Shown: positions 8,273-16,751 of the stretch, piece after piece
How the letters are laid out: every line of letters starts with the position of its first letter
Position numbering within the stretch: the first letter of the stretch is position 1
Source of the DNA: HB2-32-21 sp003448675
GTDB taxonomy: Bacteria; Pseudomonadota; Gammaproteobacteria; Pseudomonadales; Porticoccaceae
DNA length: 26,663 bases
Assembly: GCA_041584755.1 (NCBI GenBank)
Contig: JBFHDK010000044.1
Location: 1-26,663, forward strand
Direction of reading: 5' to 3'
Made by a program: the position numbers and the translations under genes
Notes under the pieces: generated by a model
The model's input: the letters and a program-made list of their open reading frames with translations, nothing else
What the model was told of the DNA's origin: nothing
Database searches by the model: none

Positions 8273-9148
8273 CTAAAACGATCTCGAGTTAATCTTACTT
8301 TGAGCCCCCCAAAGGACCGCTGTGTCCGAGGTCGTTTCAGAACTGCCTATGTAGTTACCTTTGAGCATGGCTTTCGCGCATTTGTCTAGCACTTCTGTTT
8401 TCACAAACAGCATACCTACCGAACGATCAAATCTACCGAGCGATAAAAAAACAGCAGTCCAAAATATACCCCCAGCTCGCTATATTGCGGTAACAGGGAA
8501 TCTGGATAGGCATGGGGCCGAGGTTCCTGAAGAACATCTTACCGTCGATACCGAGTCAGACAACACCTCGCAGGCCGTTGAGCCATCATTGGTAAAATCA
8601 ATACTCAGAGTAAAACCAATTTTCCCCAAGCCAACTTTTGTATAGTTAATCAGGGCCTGTCAAAGGGTTGAGCACCTGGAAGCAAGGCATCCCCGCCACC
8701 CTCCGTGCGCAAATGAGTTTACCTGAGTGCAATCTCTTTAACATAATCCTATATCGCTCCAGCATTAATCAAATCACCACTTTTGAAAGGCCGGCTGAAA
8801 GACAGGAATATGCCGGCAAGATTTTTTCATCTATTTCCCTCAAATCAAATCCGAGCACAACTGCGATGATGCCACCGCCGGCAAGCATTGAAACCGCGAT
8901 TTCTCCAAACCAAGTATGTTAAATTCGATGATTAGACCAAAAAAACCTAGTGATCGCAATCATCACTGCGCGAAAAAACTCTCATGTATCCCTTCTATTG
9001 AAGCCCGGCGGAGCAGCACGACCACTCATTTCGCAACATATTTTCCGGGTAAAAACAACAAAAGGACAATGGCCGCCGCCGGTATTCTCGGACTAAACTC
9101 GAACAATGTGTACCAGTCCTTGCTCACCACTTCGACCACTTTATCCAT
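8273..9148 (-). pseudogene. Degraded MscS-family mechanosensitive channel gene
   Basis: On the minus strand the stretch reads, in shifting frames, as a complete small MscS protein. The N-terminus MDKVVEVVSKDWYTLFEFSP starts at 9148 after GGGGG. The pore-lining helix MLAGGGIIAVVLGF is at 8888-8847, NLAGIFLSFSRPFKSGDLI at 8823-8767, KIGFTLSIDFTNDG at 8623-8582, and the C-terminal KTEVLDKCAKAMLKGNY at 8400-8350. An in-frame TGA follows the first 40 codons, and several frame changes and further stops (TAG, TAA) separate the blocks. The total span of 292 codons equals a normal small MscS, so decay occurred by small mutations, not truncation. Family assignment rests on the ordered motifs; the exact number of lesions needs an alignment. 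Confidence 0.85.
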
Positions 9149-9289
9149 AATCCCCCAAGCTGCTTATTGGTTAATTCCACGCCGCGGATGCTCAAATGCC
9201 CTGGGGAACGATATGGCCACCTCGGGCAATTCACGACCGACGGTGGCATTCACGTGCCCGAATCAAAGCGACTATCGTTAATTACGTTA

Positions 9290-11440
9290 TCAAGCCAGAT
9301 CAAAACGATCCGCATTCATCACCTGGCTCCAGGCGGCAACAAAGTCACTGACAAATTTTTCCTCGTTGTCATCCTGGGCGTAAAACTCGGCATAAGCCCG
9401 CAGGATAGAGCTGGAACCAAAAACCAGATCCACCCGCGTCGCTTTCCACTTCAAGGTATCGGACGCACGGTCGCGGACTTCATACAGATTTTTTCCCATC
9501 GGCTTCCAGGTATATTTCATGTCAGTTAGATTCACGAAGAAGTCATTGGTCAGCGCACCTACGCGATCTGTAAACACGCCGTGAAGCGAACCCCCGTGGT
9601 TGGCGCCAAGGACTCGGAGACCGCCCACCAGCGCGGTCATTTGAAGGGCCGTCAAACCCATCAGTTGCGTGCGGTCGAGCAGTAATTCCTCGGGGCTGAC
9701 GGCATAGTCCTGCTTAAGCCAATTACGATAGCCGTCATGGATGGGCTCCATCATCGCAAAGGACTCGGCATCCGTCATTTCATCGGTCGCATCACCGCGC
9801 CCTGGAGCAAACGGGATCTCGACGTCATGTCCCGCGGCTTTTGCAGCCTGCTCTATACCAACGTTACCGGCCAGCACAATCACATCGGCAATACTGGCAC
9901 CGTTATCAGCCGCGATCGGCTCCAATTGGGCAAGCACCCTGGCGAGACGATCGGGTTCATTGCCCTGCCATTGGTTCTGGGGAGCAAGGCGAATGCGCGC
10001 ACCATTGGCGCCACCGCGCTTATCCGACCCCCTAAACGTTCTGGCGCTGTCCCAGGCGGTGGCCACCATCTCGCTGATGGCCAAGCCGCTCGCTGAAATT
10101 TTTTCTTTAACCGCTTCGACGTTGTAATCTGAATTACCAGTTGGCACCGGGTCCTGCCAGAGCAGGTCTTCCGCGGGCACATCCGGGCCGATATAGCGGG
10201 CCTTGGGACCCATGTCACGGTGCGTAAGCTTGAACCAGGCGCGAGCAAAAACCTGTGAAAAATAGTCTGGGTCCTTGTAAAAGCGTTCAGAAATCTTTCG
10301 GTAGGCCGGGTCCACTTTCATCGCCATGTCGGCATCGGTCATGATTGGGTTATGCCGAACCGAGGGATCTTCAACATCGACTGGCTTGTCTTCTTCCTTG
10401 ATACCGATAGGCTCCCACTGCCAGGCACCCGCGGGGCTCTTTTTCAGCTCCCATTCATAATTCAGAAGCAATTGAAAATAGCCGTTATCCCATTGTGTGG
10501 GCTTGGTGGTCCAGGCGCCTTCCAAGCCACTGGTCACGGTATCCTGCCCAACCCCGCGTCGCGTTTTATTATTCCAGCCCAAACCTTGCTCTTCTATGTC
10601 AGCACCTTCCGGTTCGGGACCAAGCAGGGTGGCATCACCATTGCCATGGGCCTTGCCGACCGTGTGTCCTCCAGCAGTGAGTGCAACAGTCTCTTCGTCA
10701 TCCATCGCCATACGTGCAAAGGTTTCACGCACCTCCATCGCAGTTTTCAACGGATCGGGTTTGCCGCCGACGCCCTCAGGATTGACATAAATCAGCCCCA
10801 TCTGCACTGCGGCAAGCGGATTTTCGAGGGACTCGGGATCAGCATCGTTTTCATAACGGTCACGTCCCAGCCACTCTTTTTCCGCGCCCCAATAAATATC
10901 TTTCTCTGGGTGCCAGATATCTTCACGGCCAAAACCAAAGCCAAAAGTCTTCAAGCCCATCGACTCATAGGCGATAGTGCCCGCGTAAGCGATCAAGTCT
11001 GCCCAGCTCAGTTTGTTGCCATATTTCTTTTTAATCGGCCACAACAGGCGGCGGGCCTTGTCGAGGTTGGCGTTGTCAGGCCACGAATTAAGTGGCGCAA
11101 AACGCTGATTACCGGTGCCGGCCCCGCCCCGACCATCCGCTACACGATAGGTGCCTGCCGCATGCCAGGTCATGCGGATCATCAAGCCACCATAGTGCCC
11201 CCAATCCGCGGGCCACCAGGATTGGCTATCAGTCATCAGGGCGACGAGATCTTTCTTTAGCGCTGCAACATCCAGCTTTTTTACTTCTTCACGATAGTTA
11301 AAGCCCGGGTCCATTGGGTCGGTCTTACTGTCGTGCTGATGCAAAATATCCAGGTTAAGTGATTTGGGCCACCACTCGACATTAGATGTGCCGGATTCCG
11401 TGGCGCCACCATGCATTACTGGGCATTTATTCTGTGACAT
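9290..11440 (-). CDS. katG: Catalase-peroxidase KatG
   Basis: The product is 716 residues, a haem enzyme that removes hydrogen peroxide by catalase and peroxidase activities. Distal residues Arg89, Trp92 and His93 lie in RMTWHAAGTYR. The Met-Tyr-Trp adduct specific to KatG can be completed by Tyr218 (GLIYVNPEG) and Met244, whose spacing of 26 equals that in E. coli KatG. The proximal haem ligand is His259 in TAGGHTVGKAHG. The C-terminal peroxidase-like half is complete. GAGGAG precedes the ATG by eight bases. An OxyR site is plausible upstream, but I could not identify one with confidence. The gene sits alone between two stretches of decayed genes (mscS pseudogene downstream, DUF502 remnant upstream). 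Confidence 0.97.
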   Translation of the reverse strand: MSQNKCPVMHGGATESGTSNVEWWPKSLNLDILHQHDSKTDPMDPGFNYREEVKKLDVAALKKDLVALMTDSQSWWPADWGHYGGLMIRMTWHAAGTYRVADGRGGAGTGNQRFAPLNSWPDNANLDKARRLLWPIKKKYGNKLSWADLIAYAGTIAYESMGLKTFGFGFGREDIWHPEKDIYWGAEKEWLGRDRYENDADPESLENPLAAVQMGLIYVNPEGVGGKPDPLKTAMEVRETFARMAMDDEETVALTAGGHTVGKAHGNGDATLLGPEPEGADIEEQGLGWNNKTRRGVGQDTVTSGLEGAWTTKPTQWDNGYFQLLLNYEWELKKSPAGAWQWEPIGIKEEDKPVDVEDPSVRHNPIMTDADMAMKVDPAYRKISERFYKDPDYFSQVFARAWFKLTHRDMGPKARYIGPDVPAEDLLWQDPVPTGNSDYNVEAVKEKISASGLAISEMVATAWDSARTFRGSDKRGGANGARIRLAPQNQWQGNEPDRLARVLAQLEPIAADNGASIADVIVLAGNVGIEQAAKAAGHDVEIPFAPGRGDATDEMTDAESFAMMEPIHDGYRNWLKQDYAVSPEELLLDRTQLMGLTALQMTALVGGLRVLGANHGGSLHGVFTDRVGALTNDFFVNLTDMKYTWKPMGKNLYEVRDRASDTLKWKATRVDLVFGSSSILRAYAEFYAQDDNEEKFVSDFVAAWSQVMNADRFDLA

Positions 11441-11649
11441 TGGCTAGCTCCTCATTGTTTGCGCAGTTAACAGATTAGGTCAGTGCTGTAGTGCTTCGAC
11501 GTTTAACAATACTGACCCTCACTAGATGAATTGTAAATTAGATTATTTTTTTGGCATCAATCGATTTTTTCGATTTATACATAGACCACATTGACGTCGG
11601 TGTAAATCTTCGCCAGCGTTCTACCCATCCATTAGGGATATCGGGTCAA

Positions 11650-11838
11650 AATGCAAGTATGAGAACGAAGACAAGGAACCAATAGTTGCTGTGGATCTTG
11701 CAATGAGTGACCAGTTAGGCAGCTATACGGCTTATGTGTCACGCAGTAAGGGCCACCGTTGCATATTTCAGCGGATCAGCGATGCGAGCGGTATTGACGG
11801 GAGGGACTCTTGGAGAACGTAAAACAAGCGCTGGGTAA
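11650..11838 (+). pseudogene. 3' remnant of a second DUF502 gene
   Basis: The stretch aligns with the 3' end of the intact DUF502 gene (about 8008-8198). VAVDLAMSDQLGSYTAYVSR here matches IAVYLAISYQLGGYTVYIPR there. Shared DNA words include GGAACCA, ACCAGTTAGGC, CGCAGTA, ATATTTCAGC and ATGCGAGCGGTATT. A net frame change occurs near 11760-11782, after which AVLTGG-type sequence and its own TAA (11836-11838) can be read. The 5' two thirds, including the membrane segments, is missing. It has the same orientation as the intact copy, and the divergence is large enough to suggest an old paralogue and not a recent duplication. Confidence 0.75.
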
Positions 11839-12104
11839 CAGGATGGATTTTTTAGCATGCAGCGACCAGCACTGGCATTGCCATATCAGAGGGTCAGATG
11901 AACAGCTCCGTCACTTGTTAATTACGCTAGCCTAGATATGAAGTACGAACCTGTTCCAGTGAACTGGTGTTTTTCTCTGGTAGCCAAATCCAGAATCAGT
12001 ATTGGATGGCGAGTGTATCCTTGCCTCATTCTTACCGAAGCAGGATCGGTAAAAGGCGTGGTCCATTCCAATATTTCCTCTAATCCTACCGCAGAGGAAA
12101 ATTT
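11839..12104. other. Intergenic stretch with no supported gene
   Basis: A minus-strand frame ending at about 11933-11935 reads ILEWTTPFTDP and GYTRHPILILDLATREKHQF, which looks protein-like, but it has no start signal and no family I recognise. A perfect 8-bp inverted repeat (TTTCCTCT/AGAGGAAA, 11-base loop) lies at 12074-12100, immediately beyond the stop of the pyruvate-kinase-like gene. It lacks a T tract on the minus strand. Confidence 0.3.
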
Positions 12105-13958
12105 TCACTTAGATTGTGCGGACCAACGCAAGGCGCGCAATCGGGCCGTTTTCTTTTGCTGATGGCTGCGCATGCGAAGAAGGATATCATTCAGAACGCG
12201 TACACCTGCGACAATAAAAGGGCCTTTGTTAAGCATAACGCAATCGGCCCTGCCCGAGACAGAAGCATCGGTCATCTCCGGCCTCGACAGCTCCCCTCTT
12301 TTGACTAATGTTTCCATCACCTGAGTAGCCCAGATAACCGGCAGATGGGCCGCCTCGCATAGCCAAAGCAATTCTTCCTGAATCTCTGCCATACGCTCGC
12401 CGCCAACCTCCACCGCAAGATCACCCCGAGCTATCATCACCGCCAGAGGATGCCGGTCGAGCATGTTTAAGAGAATGCGGGGCAGGTTTGCAAGACCTCG
12501 TCCTGTCTCGATTTTTATGACAATCGGCAAGTGCACACCGCGCTTGTCCATTTCCTCGACCAGACGATCTACGTCTTCCTGCTTCTCGGTATAGGAAAGC
12601 CCAACCAGATCGGCATGCTCGACAACAAAATCGAGATCCCGCAAATCTTTGCTGTCGAGCACCGACAATCCCAAATCAACGCCCGGCACGTTAATGCCCT
12701 TATCCGGGCCCAGTCTAGCGCCTTTGGCCGGCGCGTGATCTATTCTAATCCGCAAACCGTCTGCTGTTATCGACTCGACATAACCGCCGAGCTTACCATC
12801 ATCAAACCAGATTTTTATTCCGACAGGTAACCGATCCAGCACTTCTGGCACTTGAATCTCGATGCGAGGTATCAAGGGAACATCACCTTCCATGCCGTGC
12901 TTTGCAGCGGCACTATCGACAAGCAGGAATAGATCCCCCCTCATCAACCGTGGTGGCCTGGCGCCATCGAAAAATCCCCTGGGACACACACAACTGGAAG
13001 CTGGTTTCTCCGACAAATGCTGCTTGAGCAACTCAATTTGGGTGCTACCATCGATCACAGCAGTACGTTCACAGCTAGCCAGGAAAGACTTTTCATCGAT
13101 CTTTTCATGTAATTTCAACTGCCGGTTATTATTCCGGCAGTCTCGAAACCGTAGACAGTCACCCACCTCAAGCAGGGGAAAAAATCCCGGCTCCAGGAAC
13201 ATGGCGATACCGGTATAGTCACCTAGTCGGTGCGGCTGGTCTGTCACTAACAGATTATCTGGAACAGCTTCAGGATCGGCAGGATTATTCCTGCGACGTA
13301 GCTTTATTTTTCTGGGGAAATTGGCAATCGTACCCGTACGCAGTTTGGGTCCCGCAAGATCCATCTCTACCGCGCAACGGCGCCCGTGATGTTGCTCAGC
13401 GGCCCGTATTCCCGAAATCATTGCCCGCCAGTGACGCGGAGAATCGTGGGCGCAATTTATGCGAAAACAGGTCGCACCCGCTGCTAACAACGCGTCAATC
13501 AAGTCGTGATTCTGTGCAGCCTCCACGGGCAAGGTGACCATGACATGAACAGGCCGATTGGATAACGGCCCGAAAAGCCTTTCGATATTGCGCGCCAGTA
13601 ATCGCCCGCCCTCTTCAAACGATGCTGGCGTTTGGTCGAGAGTCGGAGTTGACCTGTTTAGCGCTAGAGCCAATAGTTGAATCAACGTTTCCAGGGTATC
13701 CATCACATGGGCCTCACTTCGGCCAAGCGATGAAAGCGCTAGTTCAGCCAGCTGATTCTGAAGAGGTCGCAATTCCCGTTCGCGCAATGCTAGATAGTGA
13801 GCAAGGTTAATACAGCTTGGAGAACAGGATGCTTCACTTTGGAAATCGGAAGCTGTTTTCAGTAAATTACTCGACTCTACACAAATCCATTCACGCAGTC
13901 CGATTAATTCGTCGTAGAGTCTACCCAGTACTTCGGGTTCTAAGCCGTTCGTTGCCAT
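12105..13958 (-). CDS. Pyruvate-kinase-like protein without C-terminal regulatory domain
   Basis: The product is 617 residues from the ATG at 13958; a TTG at 14033 would add 25 residues, and neither start has a clear ribosome binding site. An N-terminal region of about 135 residues has no counterpart in standard pyruvate kinases (NLAHYLALRERELRPLQ, SLGRSEAHVM). The pyruvate kinase barrel follows: FRINCAHD (for the usual ARLNFSHG), DLAGPKLRTG, VIKIETGRG with the catalytic Lys and metal-binding Glu, MIARGDLAVEVG, and VIWATQVMETL. The SGETA motif is replaced by NKGPF. The stretch between DLAGPKLRTG and the later barrel is about twice the usual B-domain length, and the protein ends just after the barrel. 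Phosphoenolpyruvate/pyruvate chemistry is plausible but unproven. Confidence 0.85.
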   Translation of the reverse strand: MATNGLEPEVLGRLYDELIGLREWICVESSNLLKTASDFQSEASCSPSCINLAHYLALRERELRPLQNQLAELALSSLGRSEAHVMDTLETLIQLLALALNRSTPTLDQTPASFEEGGRLLARNIERLFGPLSNRPVHVMVTLPVEAAQNHDLIDALLAAGATCFRINCAHDSPRHWRAMISGIRAAEQHHGRRCAVEMDLAGPKLRTGTIANFPRKIKLRRRNNPADPEAVPDNLLVTDQPHRLGDYTGIAMFLEPGFFPLLEVGDCLRFRDCRNNNRQLKLHEKIDEKSFLASCERTAVIDGSTQIELLKQHLSEKPASSCVCPRGFFDGARPPRLMRGDLFLLVDSAAAKHGMEGDVPLIPRIEIQVPEVLDRLPVGIKIWFDDGKLGGYVESITADGLRIRIDHAPAKGARLGPDKGINVPGVDLGLSVLDSKDLRDLDFVVEHADLVGLSYTEKQEDVDRLVEEMDKRGVHLPIVIKIETGRGLANLPRILLNMLDRHPLAVMIARGDLAVEVGGERMAEIQEELLWLCEAAHLPVIWATQVMETLVKRGELSRPEMTDASVSGRADCVMLNKGPFIVAGVRVLNDILLRMRSHQQKKTARLRALRWSAQSK

Positions 13959-14259
13959 CAATATGGGGTGCCGGCTATCCCGGTTAGGCAGTGGTTTGCA
14001 TAACAGTAGTTGAATATTGTCCTTTATTGACAATACAACCGTTTTATTTCAGATCAATGACGACATTCGCGACACTGCCATTTGTCTTTTTGGATCACAT
14101 ATTTCACAGGTTATGCTGGCTGCACTTTGACTAGCGCATTACTTAGGTGCCGCAATATGAATGCCGGACAAGAGGATTTTGTTTTTGACGATTAGCAATC
14201 AGTGCTGATAGCGATGCCTATTGGGAAAAATTCAACGACTCCGATTCTTTTGTTTCGCT

Positions 14260-15084
14260 TCACTCGAGCGAAGTCTTGGAGGATTGCTTAAATATCCAGG
14301 CGATTGCGAAACCCGCCATAAGAGAATGATCTGTTTCAAACAGCGGACTGCCCTCGAAACGCGTACCTGAGAGATTGTCATAGCGAACAAACCCTCCCAT
14401 CCACATTCGGTTGATACGGCGGCTCATACTCGCCTGCATCTGGATACCGCTGTAGCCCGCTGAAGGACTGTAGGCTAGCCGCGTTGCCGTTGCATACTCA
14501 GGTTCAACGGCATAGTAATAAGCATGATATTTTCTGGTACCAAAAAGCGGCCCCACATTTAAACCGACATTCCAGCCTCCGAACAGGTTATTACTTTCCA
14601 GCTTCAGATGCGGATTGAAAATCCAGCCAGCCTGCTCAGCCCCATCAAGCTGCAAGGCGATGACAGAGCGAACAGGCAGTTTCAATTTCAGACTATGCTT
14701 ATCCGCCCATTTGGCGAGCAGGATATTCAGCGAGGGTCCTATTTCAATTGTTGGATCCAGGTCCGGCATGCCCTTTCTAACATTACTCTTGTCACTACTC
14801 GCTGATGTCGAAGCATTAACACTAATATTGAACTGCACGCGGTCTGTGTTAAACAGCCGGGCTCGCAGTCCTTCACGGTCCAATCTCAAATAGTCGCCAC
14901 GATAGACCAGATAGGGAAACGGCAACAGATAATTCTGCTGAGCTTGCGACCCCCGGTAGGCGGGAAAAGTGGATGGAAACAGGCCTACCCCTATCTCCCA
15001 CTGGGGCAGCTCTCGGCACGTCGCCACCGTTGCCTTTAAGGCAAGGACAGTAGCCAGCATCAGTCGTATCATTTTAAAGCCCAT
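14260..15084 (-). CDS. MipA/OmpV family outer-membrane protein
   Basis: The product is 274 residues. An N-terminal hydrophobic segment (MIRLMLATVLALKATVATC) is a likely signal peptide. The mature part has the family pattern: WEIGVGLFPSTFPAYRGS near the start, then LPFPYLVYRGDYLRLDREG, alternating amphipathic strands, and a final aromatic strand before a short tail. MipA/OmpV proteins form outer-membrane beta barrels linked to murein-enzyme scaffolding or osmotic and antibiotic responses. The start could be the ATG at 15084 (weak GGGAC upstream) or the one at 15072. The gene is upstream of, and on the same strand as, the pyruvate-kinase-like gene, separated by about 300 bases. Confidence 0.85.
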   Translation of the reverse strand: MGFKMIRLMLATVLALKATVATCRELPQWEIGVGLFPSTFPAYRGSQAQQNYLLPFPYLVYRGDYLRLDREGLRARLFNTDRVQFNISVNASTSASSDKSNVRKGMPDLDPTIEIGPSLNILLAKWADKHSLKLKLPVRSVIALQLDGAEQAGWIFNPHLKLESNNLFGGWNVGLNVGPLFGTRKYHAYYYAVEPEYATATRLAYSPSAGYSGIQMQASMSRRINRMWMGGFVRYDNLSGTRFEGSPLFETDHSLMAGFAIAWIFKQSSKTSLE

Positions 15085-15252
15085 GTGTCCCGCGAAAGAC
15101 TCGTTTATCGTCTCTGATCCGCATAGCAGACGCCACGTACATACTAGGCGACGCTGAACTCCATCCCTAGCACTCGGCTAAGTTTCAATGAATTTTTATG
15201 CACGCTACAGATAATGGGTATCTTCCATGGTCATTAGTGGTGGTCCTTGTAA

Positions 15253-15801
15253 TTAACGCTGACAGGAGCGAGACTTTTCTTTTTTCGTCACCTTGGCACG
15301 GTTGCTTTCCCAAGTCCTCATATTGGCGAACTTTCTATGGCGAGTCACCAAGCCATTGGTGTGCGGGAGATTATTGCTTCGGCGTGCCATCAGGCGCAGC
15401 CTTAAAACCGCAGCAAAGCGAGCAATGATCTGTGCGGCAATTTTATCGGTCTTGGCCAACTGATCTGCCGCTCTAGCAAACTTAGGTATCAATAGCCAAC
15501 GCACAATAGCGATGGCTAGGCCCTTCTCAAAGGCGGCAGTAGCAAAAGCCATTTCATAGCGACCCGAGGCATCTATCGCGATACGATATATCTGATATCG
15601 CCCCAATGTCTTTAGTACTTCGTGGGTAGCGACTTTGCCAGCGTTCACCTTGAAGTGTCTGTCTCGCTCCCAAAGGTAGAGACACCATAGATGCTTACCA
15701 ACGCCCACACCACCGTTAATGCCTTTATTCGCTTGTTGATTGTCATCGTAGCCCTTACTTATTAAATTCGGGCCCAAAGCGTTTATGCCCAACGGGTGCA
15801 T
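15253..15801 (-). mobile_element. IS110-family transposase remnant (N-terminal domain only)
   Basis: From about codon 26 the frame reads as the DEDD (RuvC-like) half of an IS110 transposase: GVGVGKHLWC, WERDRHFKV, RIAIDASGRYEMAFA, LAKTDKIAAQIIARFAA and a final NRAKV. It stops after about 150 of the usual 320-350 residues, so the C-terminal Ser-containing transposase domain is absent. Catalytic positions are changed: the Asp of the usual VDVGK is Gly, the Glu of IEASG is Asp, and the second Asp of KTDKIDA is Ala. It is therefore inactive. No second domain is seen in the 170 bases downstream, and IS110 elements lack terminal inverted repeats that would mark the ends. Confidence 0.8.
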
Positions 15802-15840
15802 TTCAACTGTTCTAATTTAAATCCAATCGGACATGCACCC
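15794..15840. repeat. Perfect 8-bp inverted repeat at the edge of the IS remnant
   Basis: GGGTGCAT at 15794-15801 and ATGCACCC at 15833-15840 are exact inverted copies 31 bases apart, overlapping the first codons of the IS-derived frame. They may be part of the end of the former element or a chance palindrome. Confidence 0.4.
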
Positions 15841-15859
15841 AGGCTTATTAAAGGTCTCT

Positions 15860-15890
15860 AAGTAATCGGTCAGGCAACGGATTACTTTTT
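15860..15890 (+). terminator. Terminator-like hairpin in non-coding sequence
   Basis: AAGTAATC and GATTACTT form an 8-bp perfect stem around a 12-base loop, followed by T residues on the plus strand. No plus-strand gene lies directly upstream, so its role is unclear. The rest of 15891-16194 holds only short reading frames without start signals or recognisable families. Confidence 0.4.
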
Positions 15891-16194
15891 CGGTAACTGG
15901 TGATGGCTAGCTACGTGCATCTCCTTTTCTAATCAATCGCCGAGAATAGCCGTTGTTAGGGAATATTCAACCATCCAGGGCAATTTCACGCGGACGGCCA
16001 AAGGCGCCGGCTCTCTGTCGCTATGCTTTTTGTCTTTGTTAAATTGCCGTGTTAAAAAAACGCGACTACAGCCGTTAACTCTCTTACCCAGAGCCGGAGC
16101 CGAACCGATACAAGCGAGAAGCCGTAATAAGTTGAGAAAGACCTCGGTTTCTGAATCCAAAGTGGACTTAATACGGATTTACACTTCGAGTTAC

Positions 16195-16222
16195 AAAAAA
16201 GCCCGCAGAATAGCAGGCTTTT
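16195..16222 (-). terminator. Terminator of tRNA-Pro transcript
   Basis: On the minus strand AAAAGCCTGC, a 6-base loop and GCGGGCTTTT pair with one mismatch and run into six T residues. It lies 26 bases beyond the CCA end of tRNA-Pro. Confidence 0.8.
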
Positions 16223-16247
16223 AGATTACTAATTTTTAACTAGTTTT

Positions 16248-16324
16248 TGGTCGGAGCGGCGGGATTTGAACCCACGACCACCACACCCCCAGTGTGGTGC
16301 GCTACCAGGCTGCGCTACGCTCCG
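16248..16324 (-). tRNA. tRNA-Pro (anticodon GGG)
   Basis: This 77-nt cloverleaf has acceptor arms CGGAGCG/CGCTCCG and the proline-typical start of the D arm, TAGCGCAGCCTGGTAGCGCA. The anticodon stem CCACA/TGTGG encloses the loop CTGGGGG (anticodon GGG), and the T arm GTGGG/CCCGC encloses TTCAAAT. A73 and an encoded CCA end are present. The C1-G72 pair is diagnostic of bacterial tRNA-Pro. Confidence 0.97.
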
Positions 16325-16351
16325 AAAGAAGGGATGATTCGAGCAGCGCGC

Positions 16352-16379
16352 ATGATACTCGATAACAAATTAAACGCAA
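16352..16379 (-). promoter_or_regulatory. Sigma70 promoter of tRNA-Pro
   Basis: On the minus strand TTGCGT (-35) and TATCAT (-10) are 16 bases apart. The -10 is followed by the discriminator GCGCGC, a GC-rich type common at stable-RNA promoters under stringent control. The tRNA starts about 27 bases downstream of the -10. Confidence 0.65.
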
Positions 16380-16394
16380 GGAATTGAGCGACAA

Positions 16395-16751
16395 TCAGGA
16401 TTTCAGCGCTTCGAGGATTTCCTCCAGCTCAGCCACGGTCTGTTGTACGATCTGCCGAGTTTGAGTTGCCTCTTCCTTAACATTTTCGCCCTCCAGCCGC
16501 TGCCGTGCCCCACCAATAGTGAAACCCTGATCATAGAGCAATGAGCGAATCTGGCGGATAAGCAGCACGTCCTGCCGCTGATAATAACGGCGATTACCTC
16601 TGCGCTTTACCGGGCTAAGGGTAGGGAATTCCTGTTCCCAGTAACGCAACACATGCGGCTTGACGTCACACAGCTCACTGACTTCCCCGATAGTGAAATA
16701 GCGTTTGCCTGGAATTGCTGGCAACTGATCGTTATTACTTGGCTCCAGCAT
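16395..16751 (-). CDS. MerR-family transcriptional regulator
   Basis: The product is 118 residues. The N-terminal winged helix-turn-helix is clear: KRYFTIGEVSELCDVKPHVLRYWEQEFPTL (about 16-45), followed by RRYYQRQDVLLIRQIRSLLYDQGFTIGGARQRL. A C-terminal coiled coil (about 88-118, QTRQIVQQTVAELEEILEAL) would dimerise. There are no conserved effector-binding cysteines. The gene overlaps the 3' end of ihfA by 17 bases, so the two are translationally coupled. A MerR-like gene at this position is a constant feature of the gammaproteobacterial pheST-ihfA block; its target is not established. Confidence 0.93.
   Translation of the reverse strand: MLEPSNNDQLPAIPGKRYFTIGEVSELCDVKPHVLRYWEQEFPTLSPVKRRGNRRYYQRQDVLLIRQIRSLLYDQGFTIGGARQRLEGENVKEEATQTRQIVQQTVAELEEILEALKS

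Noticed and set aside
8361..9281. Three plus-strand reading frames of 84-121 codons (8361-8645, 8668-8922, 8916-9281)
   Set aside because: They are antisense shadows of the mscS pseudogene, or run partly beyond it, with no ribosome binding sites or recognisable families.
10352..11260. 302-codon plus-strand frame within katG
   Set aside because: It is antisense to a complete catalase-peroxidase with all catalytic residues.
15933..16160. 75-codon minus-strand frame between the IS remnant and tRNA-Pro
   Set aside because: It has no start signal and no recognisable domain. It could be part of a non-coding repeat, but I cannot support it as a gene.
16248..16324. tRNA-Pro as an integration site, given the nearby IS110 remnant
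   Set aside because: The tRNA is complete, no duplicated tRNA 3' end was seen in 15085-16247, and IS110 elements do not use tRNA attachment sites as integrases do.
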